Shown one piece after another: positions 18,734 to 27,345 of a DNA stretch of 64,000 bases (position 1 is the stretch's first letter; every line of letters starts with the position of its first letter). Source of the DNA: Pseudomonadota bacterium (GTDB taxonomy: Bacteria > Pseudomonadota > Alphaproteobacteria > Micavibrionales > Micavibrionaceae); assembly GCA_029558635.1 (NCBI GenBank), contig JAKQEE010000416.1, positions 62,001 through 126,000 of the forward strand. Reading direction: 5' to 3'. The notes below the pieces were generated by a model. The model had not been told where the DNA came from. It ran no database searches and saw only the letters and a list, made by a program, of their open reading frames with translations. A program made the translations under genes and the position numbers.

Positions 18734-19143
18734 TCAAAAATCTTTCCCAAAATCAATATCGGCCCACTTTACCCATTCTTGATCCATCTGGCAAAGGTTA
18801 ACTTTTTCCCATTCTGATACGCCCCGCTCTGAATAAAATCGTGGAAAACAATATTCAAAACCCTATGGACAATTCCTCGAACAATTTATCCCACACTGCC
18901 GAACTTTTTTTAAAAGTAGAATCTCACAAGTGAAAAACCCGAATTCCCCAAAAACGACTTTACGGGGACAATCCGGACTCCAATTCAGGATTCCTCACGA
19001 CTCCCATTCCTCACCCCATGTGTATAAAAACGGGATAAAATTTTATCCCCATGACTCATCCCCCCTACTAAGAACAAAAACCTAAAAAATATATCTTTTT
19101 ATAAAGTTGTCTTTCTGCTTTGATGCCTTCCGAAAGAAAAAAC
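18734..19143. other. Candidate chromosomal replication origin (oriC) between divergent genes and hemE
   Basis: A 410-bp gap without genes. All genes for 9 kb to the left run leftward apart from three short ones, and the genes to the right run rightward for 5.8 kb, as expected around an origin. hemE flanks the origin in Caulobacter and Rickettsia. The gap is AT-rich, with a T/A run near 18901-18916, an AT-rich stretch near 19081-19106, two TCCCCA elements (18945-18950, 19046-19051), which resemble Caulobacter weak DnaA boxes, TTTATCCCAC near 18887, and an 18-bp palindrome. A canonical TTATCCACA box is lacking. Confidence 0.5.
19032..19049. repeat. Perfect 18-bp palindrome in the oriC candidate
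   Basis: GGGATAAAATTTTATCCC reads the same on both strands. Each arm contains TTATCCC, close to a DnaA box start, and the right arm extends into TCCCCA. It is 95 bp before the hemE start. Confidence 0.8.
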
Positions 19144-20184
19144 ATGCCCAAAAATATGACCGGAAAACTCTACCAAACCCTAAAGGGAAAAACTTTTGAA
19201 ACACCTGCAATCTGGCTGATGCGGCAAGCTGGACGCTACTTGCCCGAATATCTTGAAACCCGCGCCAAAGCAGGATCATTTCTCGATCTTTGCTACACCC
19301 CAGAACTTGCAAGCGAGGTCACACTCCAACCAATCCGCCGCTATGGCTTTGATGCGGCCATTTTGTTCTCCGATATTCTGACCGTCCCGCATGCGCTGGG
19401 CCAACATCTCGAATTTGCACAAAATCACGGCCCTCAACTGGGTGAACTCCCACCTCTGGACTCCGTTGATTTTTCTATGTTTCACGTGAATCTTTCTCCC
19501 GTCTACGAGGCCGTTTCCACGATCCGCGCACAATTGAACAAAGAGGGATTTTCTTCAACCGATCTGATCGGGTTTTCCGGCGCCCCATGGACACTGGCCT
19601 GCTACATGGTCGACCGTCAGGGATCCAAAGATTTTGCCAAAACCCGCATCATGGCCCTGACCGATGAGCCCAAATTCCAGAGACTGGTGGATATTCTGGT
19701 CGAAGCCATCTCCGTCTACTTGGCACATCAGATCAACCGCGGCGCCAATGTCATCCAGATTTTCGACAGCTGGGCGGGCGTCCTCCCGCCCGACCAATTT
19801 CGCAAATGGGTCATTGCCCCCACGCAAAAAATCGTCTCGAATTTGCACGCCACCCATCCCGATACACCGATCATCGGCTTTCCTAAAGGCGCCGGATTTC
19901 TATACGATGAATATGTGAAGAAAACTGGGGTGACCGCTGTGGGCCTCGATACCCAAACCCCACCCGAATATGCCGCAAAAAATCTTCTTCCTCTATGTCC
20001 CGTTCAGGGCAATCTCGACCCCTTCACCTTGATGGCAGGTGGCGCGGAGCTTGACCACCAGACCGACATCATCAAATCCACCTTCGCCGGAAAACCCTAT
20101 ATTTTCAACCTCGGCCACGGGATCGACAAAGACACGCCTCCCGAAAATGTCGCCCGTCTGATCCAAAGGGTTCGTGCAGCATGA
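19144..20184 (+). CDS. hemE: Uroporphyrinogen III decarboxylase
   Basis: Removes four acetate carboxyls of uroporphyrinogen III to give coproporphyrinogen III. The 346-residue protein has the family signatures TPAIWLMRQAGRYLPEYLETR near the N terminus, ILFSDILTVPHALGQ, and GFSGAPWTLACYMVDRQGSKDF, plus IQIFDSWAGVLPPDQF and NLGHGI. I start at 19144; in-frame starts at 19123 and 19120 are possible. It overlaps hemH by 4 bp. A near-parS site lies inside. Confidence 0.96.
   Translation: MPKNMTGKLYQTLKGKTFETPAIWLMRQAGRYLPEYLETRAKAGSFLDLCYTPELASEVTLQPIRRYGFDAAILFSDILTVPHALGQHLEFAQNHGPQLGELPPLDSVDFSMFHVNLSPVYEAVSTIRAQLNKEGFSSTDLIGFSGAPWTLACYMVDRQGSKDFAKTRIMALTDEPKFQRLVDILVEAISVYLAHQINRGANVIQIFDSWAGVLPPDQFRKWVIAPTQKIVSNLHATHPDTPIIGFPKGAGFLYDEYVKKTGVTAVGLDTQTPPEYAAKNLLPLCPVQGNLDPFTLMAGGAELDHQTDIIKSTFAGKPYIFNLGHGIDKDTPPENVARLIQRVRAA
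19478..19493 (+). promoter_or_regulatory. Near-consensus parS site 3 (within hemE)
   Basis: TGTTTCACGTGAATCT differs from the two exact sites (TGTTTCACGTGAAACT) at a single base in the right arm. It lies 350 bp right of the origin candidate. One mismatch could lower ParB affinity. Confidence 0.6.
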
Positions 20185-21224
20185 CTGGGAAAACGGCCAT
20201 TATCCTGCTTAATCTCGGCGGGCCGGACAAAGTGGAATCGATCCGCCCGTTCCTCCTGAATTTCTTTATGGACAAAAACATCATCCGCGCTCCATGGCCA
20301 GTCCGATTTTTCCTCGCGCGATTGATCGCAAACCGCCGCAGCAAAAACGAGGCCGGAAGTGCCTATTCCAGACTCGGCGGAAAATCGCCTCTGCTCGAAA
20401 ACACGATGCGACAGGCGGGAGCGCTGCAAGGCGAGCTGGGGTCAGATTACCGCGTCTTTGTTACGATGCGCTACTGGCACCCTCGCGCCGATGAAACCGT
20501 CAAACTGGTCAGGGACTACGACCCCGATCGCATTCTGCTCCTGCCGCTTTATCCGCAATATTCGACTACAACTACCCGCTCTTCGATCGAAGACTGGCAA
20601 CGTGCCGCCAAAAAAGAAAATCTCAAAATCCCGACATCCGTCGCCTGCTGCTACCCGTTTGATGACGGATTTATCAGGGCTTCAGCAGAAAATATTTTCG
20701 CACGCTACAAAGACCTCGAACAAACCACCCATCGCAAGCCGCGCATTTTGTTTTCAGCCCACGGCCTGCCGGCAAAAATCGTAAAAGACGGTGATCCGTA
20801 CCAGTGGCAATGCGAAGAATCTGCTCGCAAAATCGCTGAAACCCTGAGCCGCGACTATGGGCTTTTTGATCTCGATTGGGCGATCTGCTACCAAAGCCGC
20901 GTTGGCCCGTTGAAATGGATAGGCCCCAGCACCGAAGAAGCCCTTCATGCCGCCGCTAAAGACCGTGTTCCCGTCCTGATCTACCCCCATGCGTTTGTCA
21001 GCGAGCATGTCGAAACGCTGGTCGAGATTGGAGAAGAATATCGTGATCTTGCCAAGGAACTGGGCATTCCGGCTTTTGCGCGGGTGGACACGGTCGGAAC
21101 CCATCCTGATTTTATCAAGGGACTGGCGGACAGGATCAAAAAATCCACCGCACAGCAACAAAGATGCTGCCCGTCCGAATTCTCGAAATGCTGCCGCAAT
21201 GAATTCGATATTGCTAAAATTTGA
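20181..21224 (+). CDS. hemH: Ferrochelatase
   Basis: Inserts Fe2+ into protoporphyrin IX. The 347-residue protein has LLNLGGPDKVESIRPFL, the RYWHPRADE segment, LLLPLYPQYSTTTT, the catalytic-His strand ILFSAHGLP, and the FVSEHVETLVEI Glu region. Cysteines cluster at 156-157 (SVACCYP) and at 329, 330, 337 and 338 near the C terminus, a pattern matching ferrochelatases of Caulobacter and mycobacteria that bind a [2Fe-2S] cluster. Translational overlap with hemE shows a hemE-hemH operon; hemJ is nearby. Confidence 0.96.
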   Translation: MTGKTAIILLNLGGPDKVESIRPFLLNFFMDKNIIRAPWPVRFFLARLIANRRSKNEAGSAYSRLGGKSPLLENTMRQAGALQGELGSDYRVFVTMRYWHPRADETVKLVRDYDPDRILLLPLYPQYSTTTTRSSIEDWQRAAKKENLKIPTSVACCYPFDDGFIRASAENIFARYKDLEQTTHRKPRILFSAHGLPAKIVKDGDPYQWQCEESARKIAETLSRDYGLFDLDWAICYQSRVGPLKWIGPSTEEALHAAAKDRVPVLIYPHAFVSEHVETLVEIGEEYRDLAKELGIPAFARVDTVGTHPDFIKGLADRIKKSTAQQQRCCPSEFSKCCRNEFDIAKI

Positions 21225-21300
21225 AAAAACGCCATTTGACTCCCTGCGCCTAAGGGTCGCATACTGAATAAACCGGGTCTTTCAACAAAGGACAGTAACC

Positions 21301-21384
21301 ATGCCGAAAATTGTAAAAGCCGCCCTCACCTTGGCAGGATTGATAGCGATCTGGGCCGCCGTAATGTACTTTACGGGAAAGTAA
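21301..21384 (+). CDS. Small single-span membrane peptide, 27 aa
   Basis: Starting at an ATG 9 bases after AAGGA, a short frame encodes a 27-residue peptide: four residues, a Lys, then one hydrophobic helix (AALTLAGLIAIWAAVMYFTG) and a final Lys. The good ribosome site and the positive-hydrophobic-positive layout favour a real small membrane protein, but size alone makes this uncertain. Its function is unknown. Confidence 0.5.
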   Translation: MPKIVKAALTLAGLIAIWAAVMYFTGK

Positions 21385-21432
21385 AAGAAATCCCTTTCTA
21401 ACACCCTTCCATCCCGCTAATCTTTTCCCACC

Positions 21433-22362
21433 ATGGAAAAAATCCGTTCGGAATTTGAAAAAAATCCCGCCCTGTCCAGTTCAACTGTGACGGTGGCAAT
21501 TGTGATCGTTCTGGTCTTCGCCAAATCGGTGGCATTGGCCTACAGCGGATCGGCGGCGGTTCTTTCGGCCTTGATGGATTCGCTGGGTGATGTTGGACTG
21601 TCCGTCATGACATTGTTCGCAGTGCGATTGTCGATGAAACCGGCAGACGAAGACCATCGTTTCGGCCATGGTAAAATCGAGGGCATTACAGCACTGCTGC
21701 AATCGGCTGTTCTGGTCGGCGGCGCGTCATTCCTGCTGCTTGAGGCCATGGGACGTCTGATCCACCCCCAACCGATCACCTATCACGTCTTCACCATGTT
21801 TTTGATGGGCCTTTCTGTGTTGCTGTCAGCTTTGATTACGGCAGTCCAAAAAATGGCCGTACGGAAAAGTGGATCGCTTGCAGTTGAAGCTGACTCCGCT
21901 CATTATTCATCTGACATTGCAATCAATGGCGCAGTCTTTCTGGTCGTGGCCGCCGATTACGCCGGATGGGCGGCGGGCTGGCTTGATCCGCTTTGCGCCT
22001 TGGTGGTTGCGGGGTTGATGGTCCGTGCGGCCCGCACCATCGCTTACAAATCTTTTTCGATGCTGATGGACCGCGAACTGCCTGACAATATCCGCTCCAA
22101 ACTCACCGCGATGATCCGCTCCCACCCCGAAGTGCTAGGGCTTCATGATTTACGCACGACACAATCAGGATCAAGATACATGATCTCGTTCGACATCGAA
22201 CTTGATCCGTCGATGCTGCTCTGGTCCGCTCATGAAATTGCCCGCGCGGTTGAACAAACCATTCTGGATGAATTCCCGAACGCCGAAATCATGATCCATA
22301 TCGATCCGTTCGGTGATACAGACGACAGCCGCCACCAGGACAGGAAGGAAAATGCTGCATGA
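21433..22362 (+). CDS. Cation diffusion facilitator (CDF) family metal transporter
   Basis: Proton-coupled exporter of divalent metals such as Zn2+ or Fe2+. The 309-residue protein has six membrane segments. Segment 2 carries SALMDSLGDVG and segment 5 HYSSDIAINGAVF, the Asp/His/Asp residues of metal site A; DEDHRFGHGKIEG follows segment 2. The C-terminal cytoplasmic domain ends with MIHIDPFGD. ATGA overlap with glk places it first in a four-gene operon. Metal choice cannot be settled from sequence. Confidence 0.93.
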   Translation: MEKIRSEFEKNPALSSSTVTVAIVIVLVFAKSVALAYSGSAAVLSALMDSLGDVGLSVMTLFAVRLSMKPADEDHRFGHGKIEGITALLQSAVLVGGASFLLLEAMGRLIHPQPITYHVFTMFLMGLSVLLSALITAVQKMAVRKSGSLAVEADSAHYSSDIAINGAVFLVVAADYAGWAAGWLDPLCALVVAGLMVRAARTIAYKSFSMLMDRELPDNIRSKLTAMIRSHPEVLGLHDLRTTQSGSRYMISFDIELDPSMLLWSAHEIARAVEQTILDEFPNAEIMIHIDPFGDTDDSRHQDRKENAA

Positions 22363-23291
22363 CTATCCTTGTTTGTGATGCGGGAGGAACCCACATCCGC
22401 TTCACGCATTCCGAAGACGGCAATACCCTGTCCGAACCGCAAAAATTCAAATTGAGTGAGTTCCCAGATTTTGAAAGCGTTGTCATGCATTTTTTATCCG
22501 TGGCGCAAAAACGGACAGACGAAATCACTTCCATTCGCCTTTCTTTTGGCGACTTAAATCCGTGGAAAGTGACGGCAGAGGAGTGCGTGCGCTTTTTGCC
22601 CCATGCGGAATTTCTAAAGGTCAACGATTTCGAAGCCAATTCATGGGGCATCGCCACGGCAAGTGAAGACGAGTTTCTCTTGCTGAACAACCCCCACGGT
22701 ACATGTAGCAAGGGCGCATCGAAATGCGTCATCGGCTCTGGCACCGGACTGGGATTCGCCTATATCTGCGAAACGAAACACGGCCCCTATGTCCAGCGCG
22801 CGCATGGCGGACAAATGCTCCCCAGCTTCGGATCGGAAGAGCACCGCGATGTGTTTGAATCGGTCGAACGCTTCCGCCACTCTGATGCGCCAATGTATGA
22901 GGACGTTCTCTCTGGCCCCGGTATGTTCAATGTCTATAAATTGTTGGCCGACCGCACCCACACCCACAAGGAATACCGCGACACCAACGATATGATCGAA
23001 CATGGCAGGGGAGACCCGTTGGTGCAGCAGACCCTCCGTCTCTTCCATGAAATCCTAGGCATCTTCGCCTATCAGGCGCTGGCCTTCGGCTTCTCCTATA
23101 AGGGGATTTATTTGACTGGTGGCGTGATCGACCGTCTGGTAGGGAATAACCTCTTTGACTTTGAGACTTTCGAAAAATTCTTCAAACGCGACAACGTCAC
23201 GCTTGTCTGGAATGACACCTGCGCAACGCCAGTCTATTGGGTCAAGGATGAATTTATCGCCCTGAAAGGCTTGCTGGAAATCGAACCATGA
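22359..23291 (+). CDS. glk: Glucokinase (Glk family)
   Basis: ATP-dependent glucose phosphorylation. The 310-residue protein has the phosphate-1 motif CDAGGTHIRF, a substrate-site VNDFEANSWGIA, VIGSGTGLGFAYI, the HGGQMLPSF segment with EEHRDVF, SGPGMFNVYKLL, and YLTGGVIDR. These match the E. coli Glk type (PF02685) rather than ROK. It overlaps the CDF gene and the deacetylase gene by 4 bp each. Confidence 0.88.
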   Translation: MTILVCDAGGTHIRFTHSEDGNTLSEPQKFKLSEFPDFESVVMHFLSVAQKRTDEITSIRLSFGDLNPWKVTAEECVRFLPHAEFLKVNDFEANSWGIATASEDEFLLLNNPHGTCSKGASKCVIGSGTGLGFAYICETKHGPYVQRAHGGQMLPSFGSEEHRDVFESVERFRHSDAPMYEDVLSGPGMFNVYKLLADRTHTHKEYRDTNDMIEHGRGDPLVQQTLRLFHEILGIFAYQALAFGFSYKGIYLTGGVIDRLVGNNLFDFETFEKFFKRDNVTLVWNDTCATPVYWVKDEFIALKGLLEIEP

Positions 23292-24091
23292 AACGCGCCT
23301 ATTTGACCATCGACGATAGCCCGTCAAAACACACGGACGAGCTGACAGATTTTCTGGTGTCAAAAAATGTTCCCGCCGTTCTGTTTGCTCGCGGGGCCTT
23401 TATGGACGCGGACGAAGGTTTTACCAAAATCGTCCGCGCCATCGAAAAAGGCTTTACCATCGCCAACCATTCCTACGCGCACGAGCGCACGTCCGAAATC
23501 GGGTTCGAAAACCAGACAGGGCAAATTTTAAGAACCCAAAATCTGATCGACCGTGCCTACGACGAGGCAGGGATCGCCAGGCCCCCCCGCTATTTCCGGT
23601 TTCCCCATCTGGATCGCGGATGCGGTAATGCTTTCCCGATTAATTTTGAAACTGTGCCAAACGAATACCGCGACTACGTGCAACATTTATTCTGGGACGG
23701 CGTTCGCCTTGAAACAAAAACGCCACCGACCCCCGGCCAGCTAAAATTAAAAAACGATATCCAGTCTTGGCTCGCGGGAAACGGGTTCGTGAAAATGCCA
23801 ACCCCCGATATCACACTGCCGTGGTGGACAGGAACCGAGCTTGAAACCGCCATTGATGCGATGATTACATTCTCGACATCGGACTGGATGCTAAGCCCGC
23901 GGCACGTTGGAAAGTGGCCACCAAAAACTGCAAAAGATCTGACAGACAAAATCGACAATGATCCATTCCTGAACCGCGAAGACAGTGCCCATATCATTTT
24001 AATGCATGACGACCGCGAAGATTTGTTGACTATTACAGAAAATTTAGTCAATCATTACCTCAACTCAAACTTCACATTTTTAAAAATTTAG
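23288..24091 (+). CDS. Polysaccharide deacetylase-like (NodB homology) protein
   Basis: A 267-residue NodB-fold protein. The metal and catalytic motifs are visible: YLTIDDSPS (motif 1, Asp-Asp), IANHSYAHE (motif 2, His-x-x-x-His), RFPHLDRG (motif 3), and the late IILMHDDRED His motif. There is no signal peptide, so it is probably cytoplasmic, which is odd for peptidoglycan or chitin deacetylases; the substrate may be a soluble amidated sugar. It lies between glk and a SAM hydrolase-like gene in one operon. Confidence 0.85.
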   Translation: MKRAYLTIDDSPSKHTDELTDFLVSKNVPAVLFARGAFMDADEGFTKIVRAIEKGFTIANHSYAHERTSEIGFENQTGQILRTQNLIDRAYDEAGIARPPRYFRFPHLDRGCGNAFPINFETVPNEYRDYVQHLFWDGVRLETKTPPTPGQLKLKNDIQSWLAGNGFVKMPTPDITLPWWTGTELETAIDAMITFSTSDWMLSPRHVGKWPPKTAKDLTDKIDNDPFLNREDSAHIILMHDDREDLLTITENLVNHYLNSNFTFLKI

Positions 24092-24102
24092 GAGCCCTCC
24101 CG

Positions 24103-24918
24103 ATGACGGACCGCACCCTCGTTTACGTGATTGCCGATTACGGCGATCTCCACGATCTGGCCTTTGCCGAAGTGACGCAAAGACTGCACGGCGAACTCAG
24201 CGGCGTTGATTGCGAACTCCAGACTTTTGCGGTTCCGGCATTCGATACTTACGCAACAGGCTTTGCCTTGGCGCAAACGGCGATCAACAGCAAATTGGGA
24301 AGCCGTCAAAAATTCTTCGTGAACACTGCGCCGCGTAAAGATGATCTAACCCCGCGTGTTAAAAACTCCGGTGAAGGATTTGTTTATGCCAAGCTTCACA
24401 ACGGCGTGGAAATTTGTGCTGTTAACAGTGGCCATTCTTTGGCATTTGTAAAGGATGCTGCTGTTGAGATCCGCAAAATCAACTGCGATACCGACGGTTC
24501 CCAATTCCGCTCCCGTGACATTTTCCCGATCGCATTCGGAAAAATCGTCAAGGGCGATTACTCAATTCTCGGCGAAGATGTTCGTGATTGCGTTCCCGAT
24601 TTCCCGCACGATGTTGTATGCTACACGGACGGCTACGGAAACCTGAAATGCTCTATGGATCCAACACGTCTGGATGGTGTCAAAAATAAACACCTCATTC
24701 TGGACATTAACGGTCGCCAGTCAGTTGCCCGTGCAGCAGAGGGCATCTTCGGTGTAGCGGATGGGGAGTTCTGTATTTCTCAAGGATCATCCGGTTGGAC
24801 ATATCCGGACGGCAAGCAAGTCCGTTTTACCGAGATTGTGAAGCGTGGCGGTAATGCCGCAAAATCCTTTGGTAAACCACCGGGAGGAATTCCAATCCAC
24901 TGGCGGACCATTGAATAA
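24103..24918 (+). CDS. SAM hydroxide adenosyltransferase (DUF62/DuF62-type SAM hydrolase) family protein
   Basis: A 271-residue protein that resembles the chlorinase/fluorinase/SAM-hydrolase superfamily. I see a VIADYGDLHDLAFAEV start matching the family's (I/V)xDxGxxD loop, FVNTAPRKDD where the VDPGVG-R segment is expected, the loop VEICAVNSGHSLAFVKD, and the conserved DGYGNLKCS (D-x-(F/Y)-GN). Several of the usual residues are altered, so catalytic activity is not certain. It is last in the operon, with a bidirectional terminator after it. Confidence 0.65.
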   Translation: MTDRTLVYVIADYGDLHDLAFAEVTQRLHGELSGVDCELQTFAVPAFDTYATGFALAQTAINSKLGSRQKFFVNTAPRKDDLTPRVKNSGEGFVYAKLHNGVEICAVNSGHSLAFVKDAAVEIRKINCDTDGSQFRSRDIFPIAFGKIVKGDYSILGEDVRDCVPDFPHDVVCYTDGYGNLKCSMDPTRLDGVKNKHLILDINGRQSVARAAEGIFGVADGEFCISQGSSGWTYPDGKQVRFTEIVKRGGNAAKSFGKPPGGIPIHWRTIE

Positions 24919-24928
24919 TATAAGATGA

Positions 24929-24958
24929 AAAGAACCGGAACTCAGCTTCCGGTTCTTT
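24929..24958. terminator. Bidirectional intrinsic terminator
   Basis: AAAGAACCGGAA (24929-24940) and TTCCGGTTCTTT (24947-24958) form a 12-bp perfect stem with a 6-base loop, with T-rich sequence on the plus side and A-rich before it. It serves the plus-strand operon and overlaps the stop codon of the convergent minus-strand gene. Confidence 0.88.
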
Positions 24959-26573
24959 ATTGGGTCAGAAGCTGAACTTGAGTGTCTTGCGCACGCTGCG
25001 GATAATACTTAACTGATTGGATGTGACCGTTTAGATATCCGCCGGCTCCCCACGATCCAATCAGCATCTTTGTAATAGACGGGATATTTACACTTGTATC
25101 ATTGGTCGTTAAAGACCCGTTGACGCTCCCGATAACATTATTGATCTCATAGGCGACGCAGCCAGCATTCGTGAGGTAGTCCCCATTTCCTGAAATGGTC
25201 TTCAGGGCTTGGATCACACCGCCAACATTAACGAGATGTTCGATGCCCAGTGTCGATGTGCGGATCAAAGTAATTCTATTATTACTATCTGTTTGCAACG
25301 CAGACAGTCCCGCAACAGAGCGATCCCCCCCATTAAGGGCCTTGGTATAAAGTGTTCCTGTCGCCGCATTGAACCAGCTTCCGACGAGGACTGTCAAATC
25401 TTCCTTGCCTCTGGTCTTGGTTGTTCCCGTCGTCGGGATATAGGATGTCTGATAAGATAGTTTTTCAAGCTGTGGAACAGAAAATCTAATTGTTCGATTA
25501 ATGCTTTGACCGTTCGTGAGCGTCGAATAAATCATGAAACGGATATAGGTGGTATTGGCATTTGATAAGGTGCGCGATGCCCTCAAATAACTCCCCGAGA
25601 CAAGGGGAGTATAAGAGGCAGTAAGAAAACCCTTTGCAGCATCAAGTTCTCCCAATTCCATGTTAAAGGCTTGTGGGCTGGTGCCAGTATAGGAGATAAT
25701 ATGCAGACTTTGCGTCCAACTTTCCCCGGTTGCTGCCGAAGTCGTATTGTTCGTAATAAAATTCACGGAAGGGTAGATGGTTCCGGCTGCCGCTGATGTC
25801 CCCGTAAAGGTAACTTCCATATAGTTCTCGCCATTATATGTCCCGACGGCGCTGACGCTGGCTGTGACTCCTGCCCCCCCACCGCTAATTGTAATATTTG
25901 GGGGCGGAACGCCAACAGCCGCCCCGGTAAACTGGCTGTTAGGAACATAATTTGTACTGGATTCTTCAACCATAAGACCGAGTTTCTGGAGGCTGATAGG
26001 ATCGTAGTTAAAGCGAGGCTCATTGGCAGAGGCCGTCTGTAACTGCCCCGTGGCATCATAATAGGTTGCTGTTGTTGAACGTGAAAACGTTCCTCCGACA
26101 GCTCCTAGAAATGAAGTGAGATCAGTGTAGGCACTACCCGAATACGTATATCTGTCACTCATGAAATCCAGAGATAAAGACGGATAATCGATTTTAATGC
26201 CGGAACTATTCGGAACGGTAAATGTTAAATCACTTATGGCATTGCCATTTAGGTCAGAAATGCTTCCGCCGTTTAGATCAACAGGCGACGACAGCGTAAC
26301 ACCATCAAGATCAAGGTCACCAACTGTTGGCGTATAAGAGAAAGTCAGGGAGGATGTTCCAGATCCTGCGGAATAACTGGCATAGCGGCTCAGCCCCCCA
26401 ACTGTGACGGCGATGCGCGGACAGTTCAAAGGGCAACCGGTAACATTAACGGACTCATTCATGGAGACAGTAAAATTGACCGGAGAGGGGGCCGCCGAGG
26501 CATTATGCTGTGGGAAGAAAACACAGCCGAGCACAAAAATAAATGATTTAACTGAATTGATAGGCTTATTCAT
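24957..26573 (-). CDS. Large secreted protein with C-terminal lectin-like domain
   Basis: A 538-residue secreted protein. An N-terminal signal peptide (basic MNKPINSVKSFIFVLGCVFF, cleavage near ASA-AP) is followed by an Ig-like region with two cysteines in CPLNCP and a calcium-type DLDLDG strand. The middle and C terminus, beginning MVEESSTNYVPNSQF and including LEKLSYQTSYIPTTGT, resemble carbohydrate-binding/concanavalin-like modules found in phage tail and adhesin proteins. Very rich in Ser, Thr, Asn and Gly. The ATG at 26573 is chosen over an earlier in-frame start because it begins the signal peptide. Probably a surface or secreted glycan-binding protein. Confidence 0.7.
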   Translation of the reverse strand: MNKPINSVKSFIFVLGCVFFPQHNASAAPSPVNFTVSMNESVNVTGCPLNCPRIAVTVGGLSRYASYSAGSGTSSLTFSYTPTVGDLDLDGVTLSSPVDLNGGSISDLNGNAISDLTFTVPNSSGIKIDYPSLSLDFMSDRYTYSGSAYTDLTSFLGAVGGTFSRSTTATYYDATGQLQTASANEPRFNYDPISLQKLGLMVEESSTNYVPNSQFTGAAVGVPPPNITISGGGAGVTASVSAVGTYNGENYMEVTFTGTSAAAGTIYPSVNFITNNTTSAATGESWTQSLHIISYTGTSPQAFNMELGELDAAKGFLTASYTPLVSGSYLRASRTLSNANTTYIRFMIYSTLTNGQSINRTIRFSVPQLEKLSYQTSYIPTTGTTKTRGKEDLTVLVGSWFNAATGTLYTKALNGGDRSVAGLSALQTDSNNRITLIRTSTLGIEHLVNVGGVIQALKTISGNGDYLTNAGCVAYEINNVIGSVNGSLTTNDTSVNIPSITKMLIGSWGAGGYLNGHIQSVKYYPQRAQDTQVQLLTQ

Positions 26574-26782
26574 GTCCGAGAGTCTATACAGATTTGGGGG
26601 TATTGAGAACGCCAAAACTTAGAATATGATCGGAATATTGTTGAAAAAATCGCTGCAATCCGTCCCTGTGGCCCTGCCCGGAACAACAGAATTGGACATA
26701 ATAAGCTACACGTGCCTACCCTATAAAGAGGGAAGAAAAACTCGATATTGACGTTAGCGGACAATCGGTCCATATCACGGGT

Positions 26783-27343
26783 ATGCAAAATTATGATCCA
26801 ACAGATAAATCCAATTGGCACTCAACAACAATCCTTGCGTTAAGACGCGGAGATGAAATCGTTGTTGCTGGCGATGGGCAGGTTACGCTCGGTAACACTG
26901 TTCTGAAATCAAACGCTCGGAAAGTTCGTAGACTCGGCAAAGGTGGAACCGTTATTGCCGGTTTCGCAGGGGCAACGGCAGATGCCTTTACCCTGTTCGA
27001 ACGGCTTGAATCGAAACTCGAAGCCCATCCGGGTCAATTGCTGCGCGCCTGCGTCGAGCTTGCCAAAGACTGGCGCACTGACAAGTACCTTAGAAAACTA
27101 GAAGCTATGATGGCGGTCTGTGACGAGACGACGGCGTTGATCCTCTCCGGCACGGGCGATGTCGTCGAACCCGAAGACGGGATCATAGGAATTGGCTCTG
27201 GTGGAAATTACGCCCTGTCTGCTGCACGCGCCCTGATCGAAAGCACTGATCTCTCCGCCGAGGAAATCGCCAGAAAATCTATGAAAATCGCGGGTGATAT
27301 CTGCATCTATTCCAATCAGAACATTGTCATTGAAAAGCTTTAA
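26783..27343 (+). CDS. hslV: ATP-dependent protease HslVU peptidase subunit HslV
   Basis: Peptidase of the HslVU protease. The 186-residue proenzyme starts with residues before the catalytic Thr, followed by [35 protein letters not shown], and has [49 protein letters not shown], all typical. Two bases separate it from hslU, so they are co-transcribed. I could not identify a convincing sigma-32 promoter in the 209 bp upstream. Confidence 0.96.
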   Translation: MQNYDPTDKSNWHSTTILALRRGDEIVVAGDGQVTLGNTVLKSNARKVRRLGKGGTVIAGFAGATADAFTLFERLESKLEAHPGQLLRACVELAKDWRTDKYLRKLEAMMAVCDETTALILSGTGDVVEPEDGIIGIGSGGNYALSAARALIESTDLSAEEIARKSMKIAGDICIYSNQNIVIEKL

Positions 27344-27345
27344 AC

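Noticed and set aside
26574..26782. Sigma-32 or sigma-70 promoter for hslV
   Set aside because: TTGACG at 26748 has only a poor -10 (CATATC) and would leave almost no leader; no heat-shock consensus seen.
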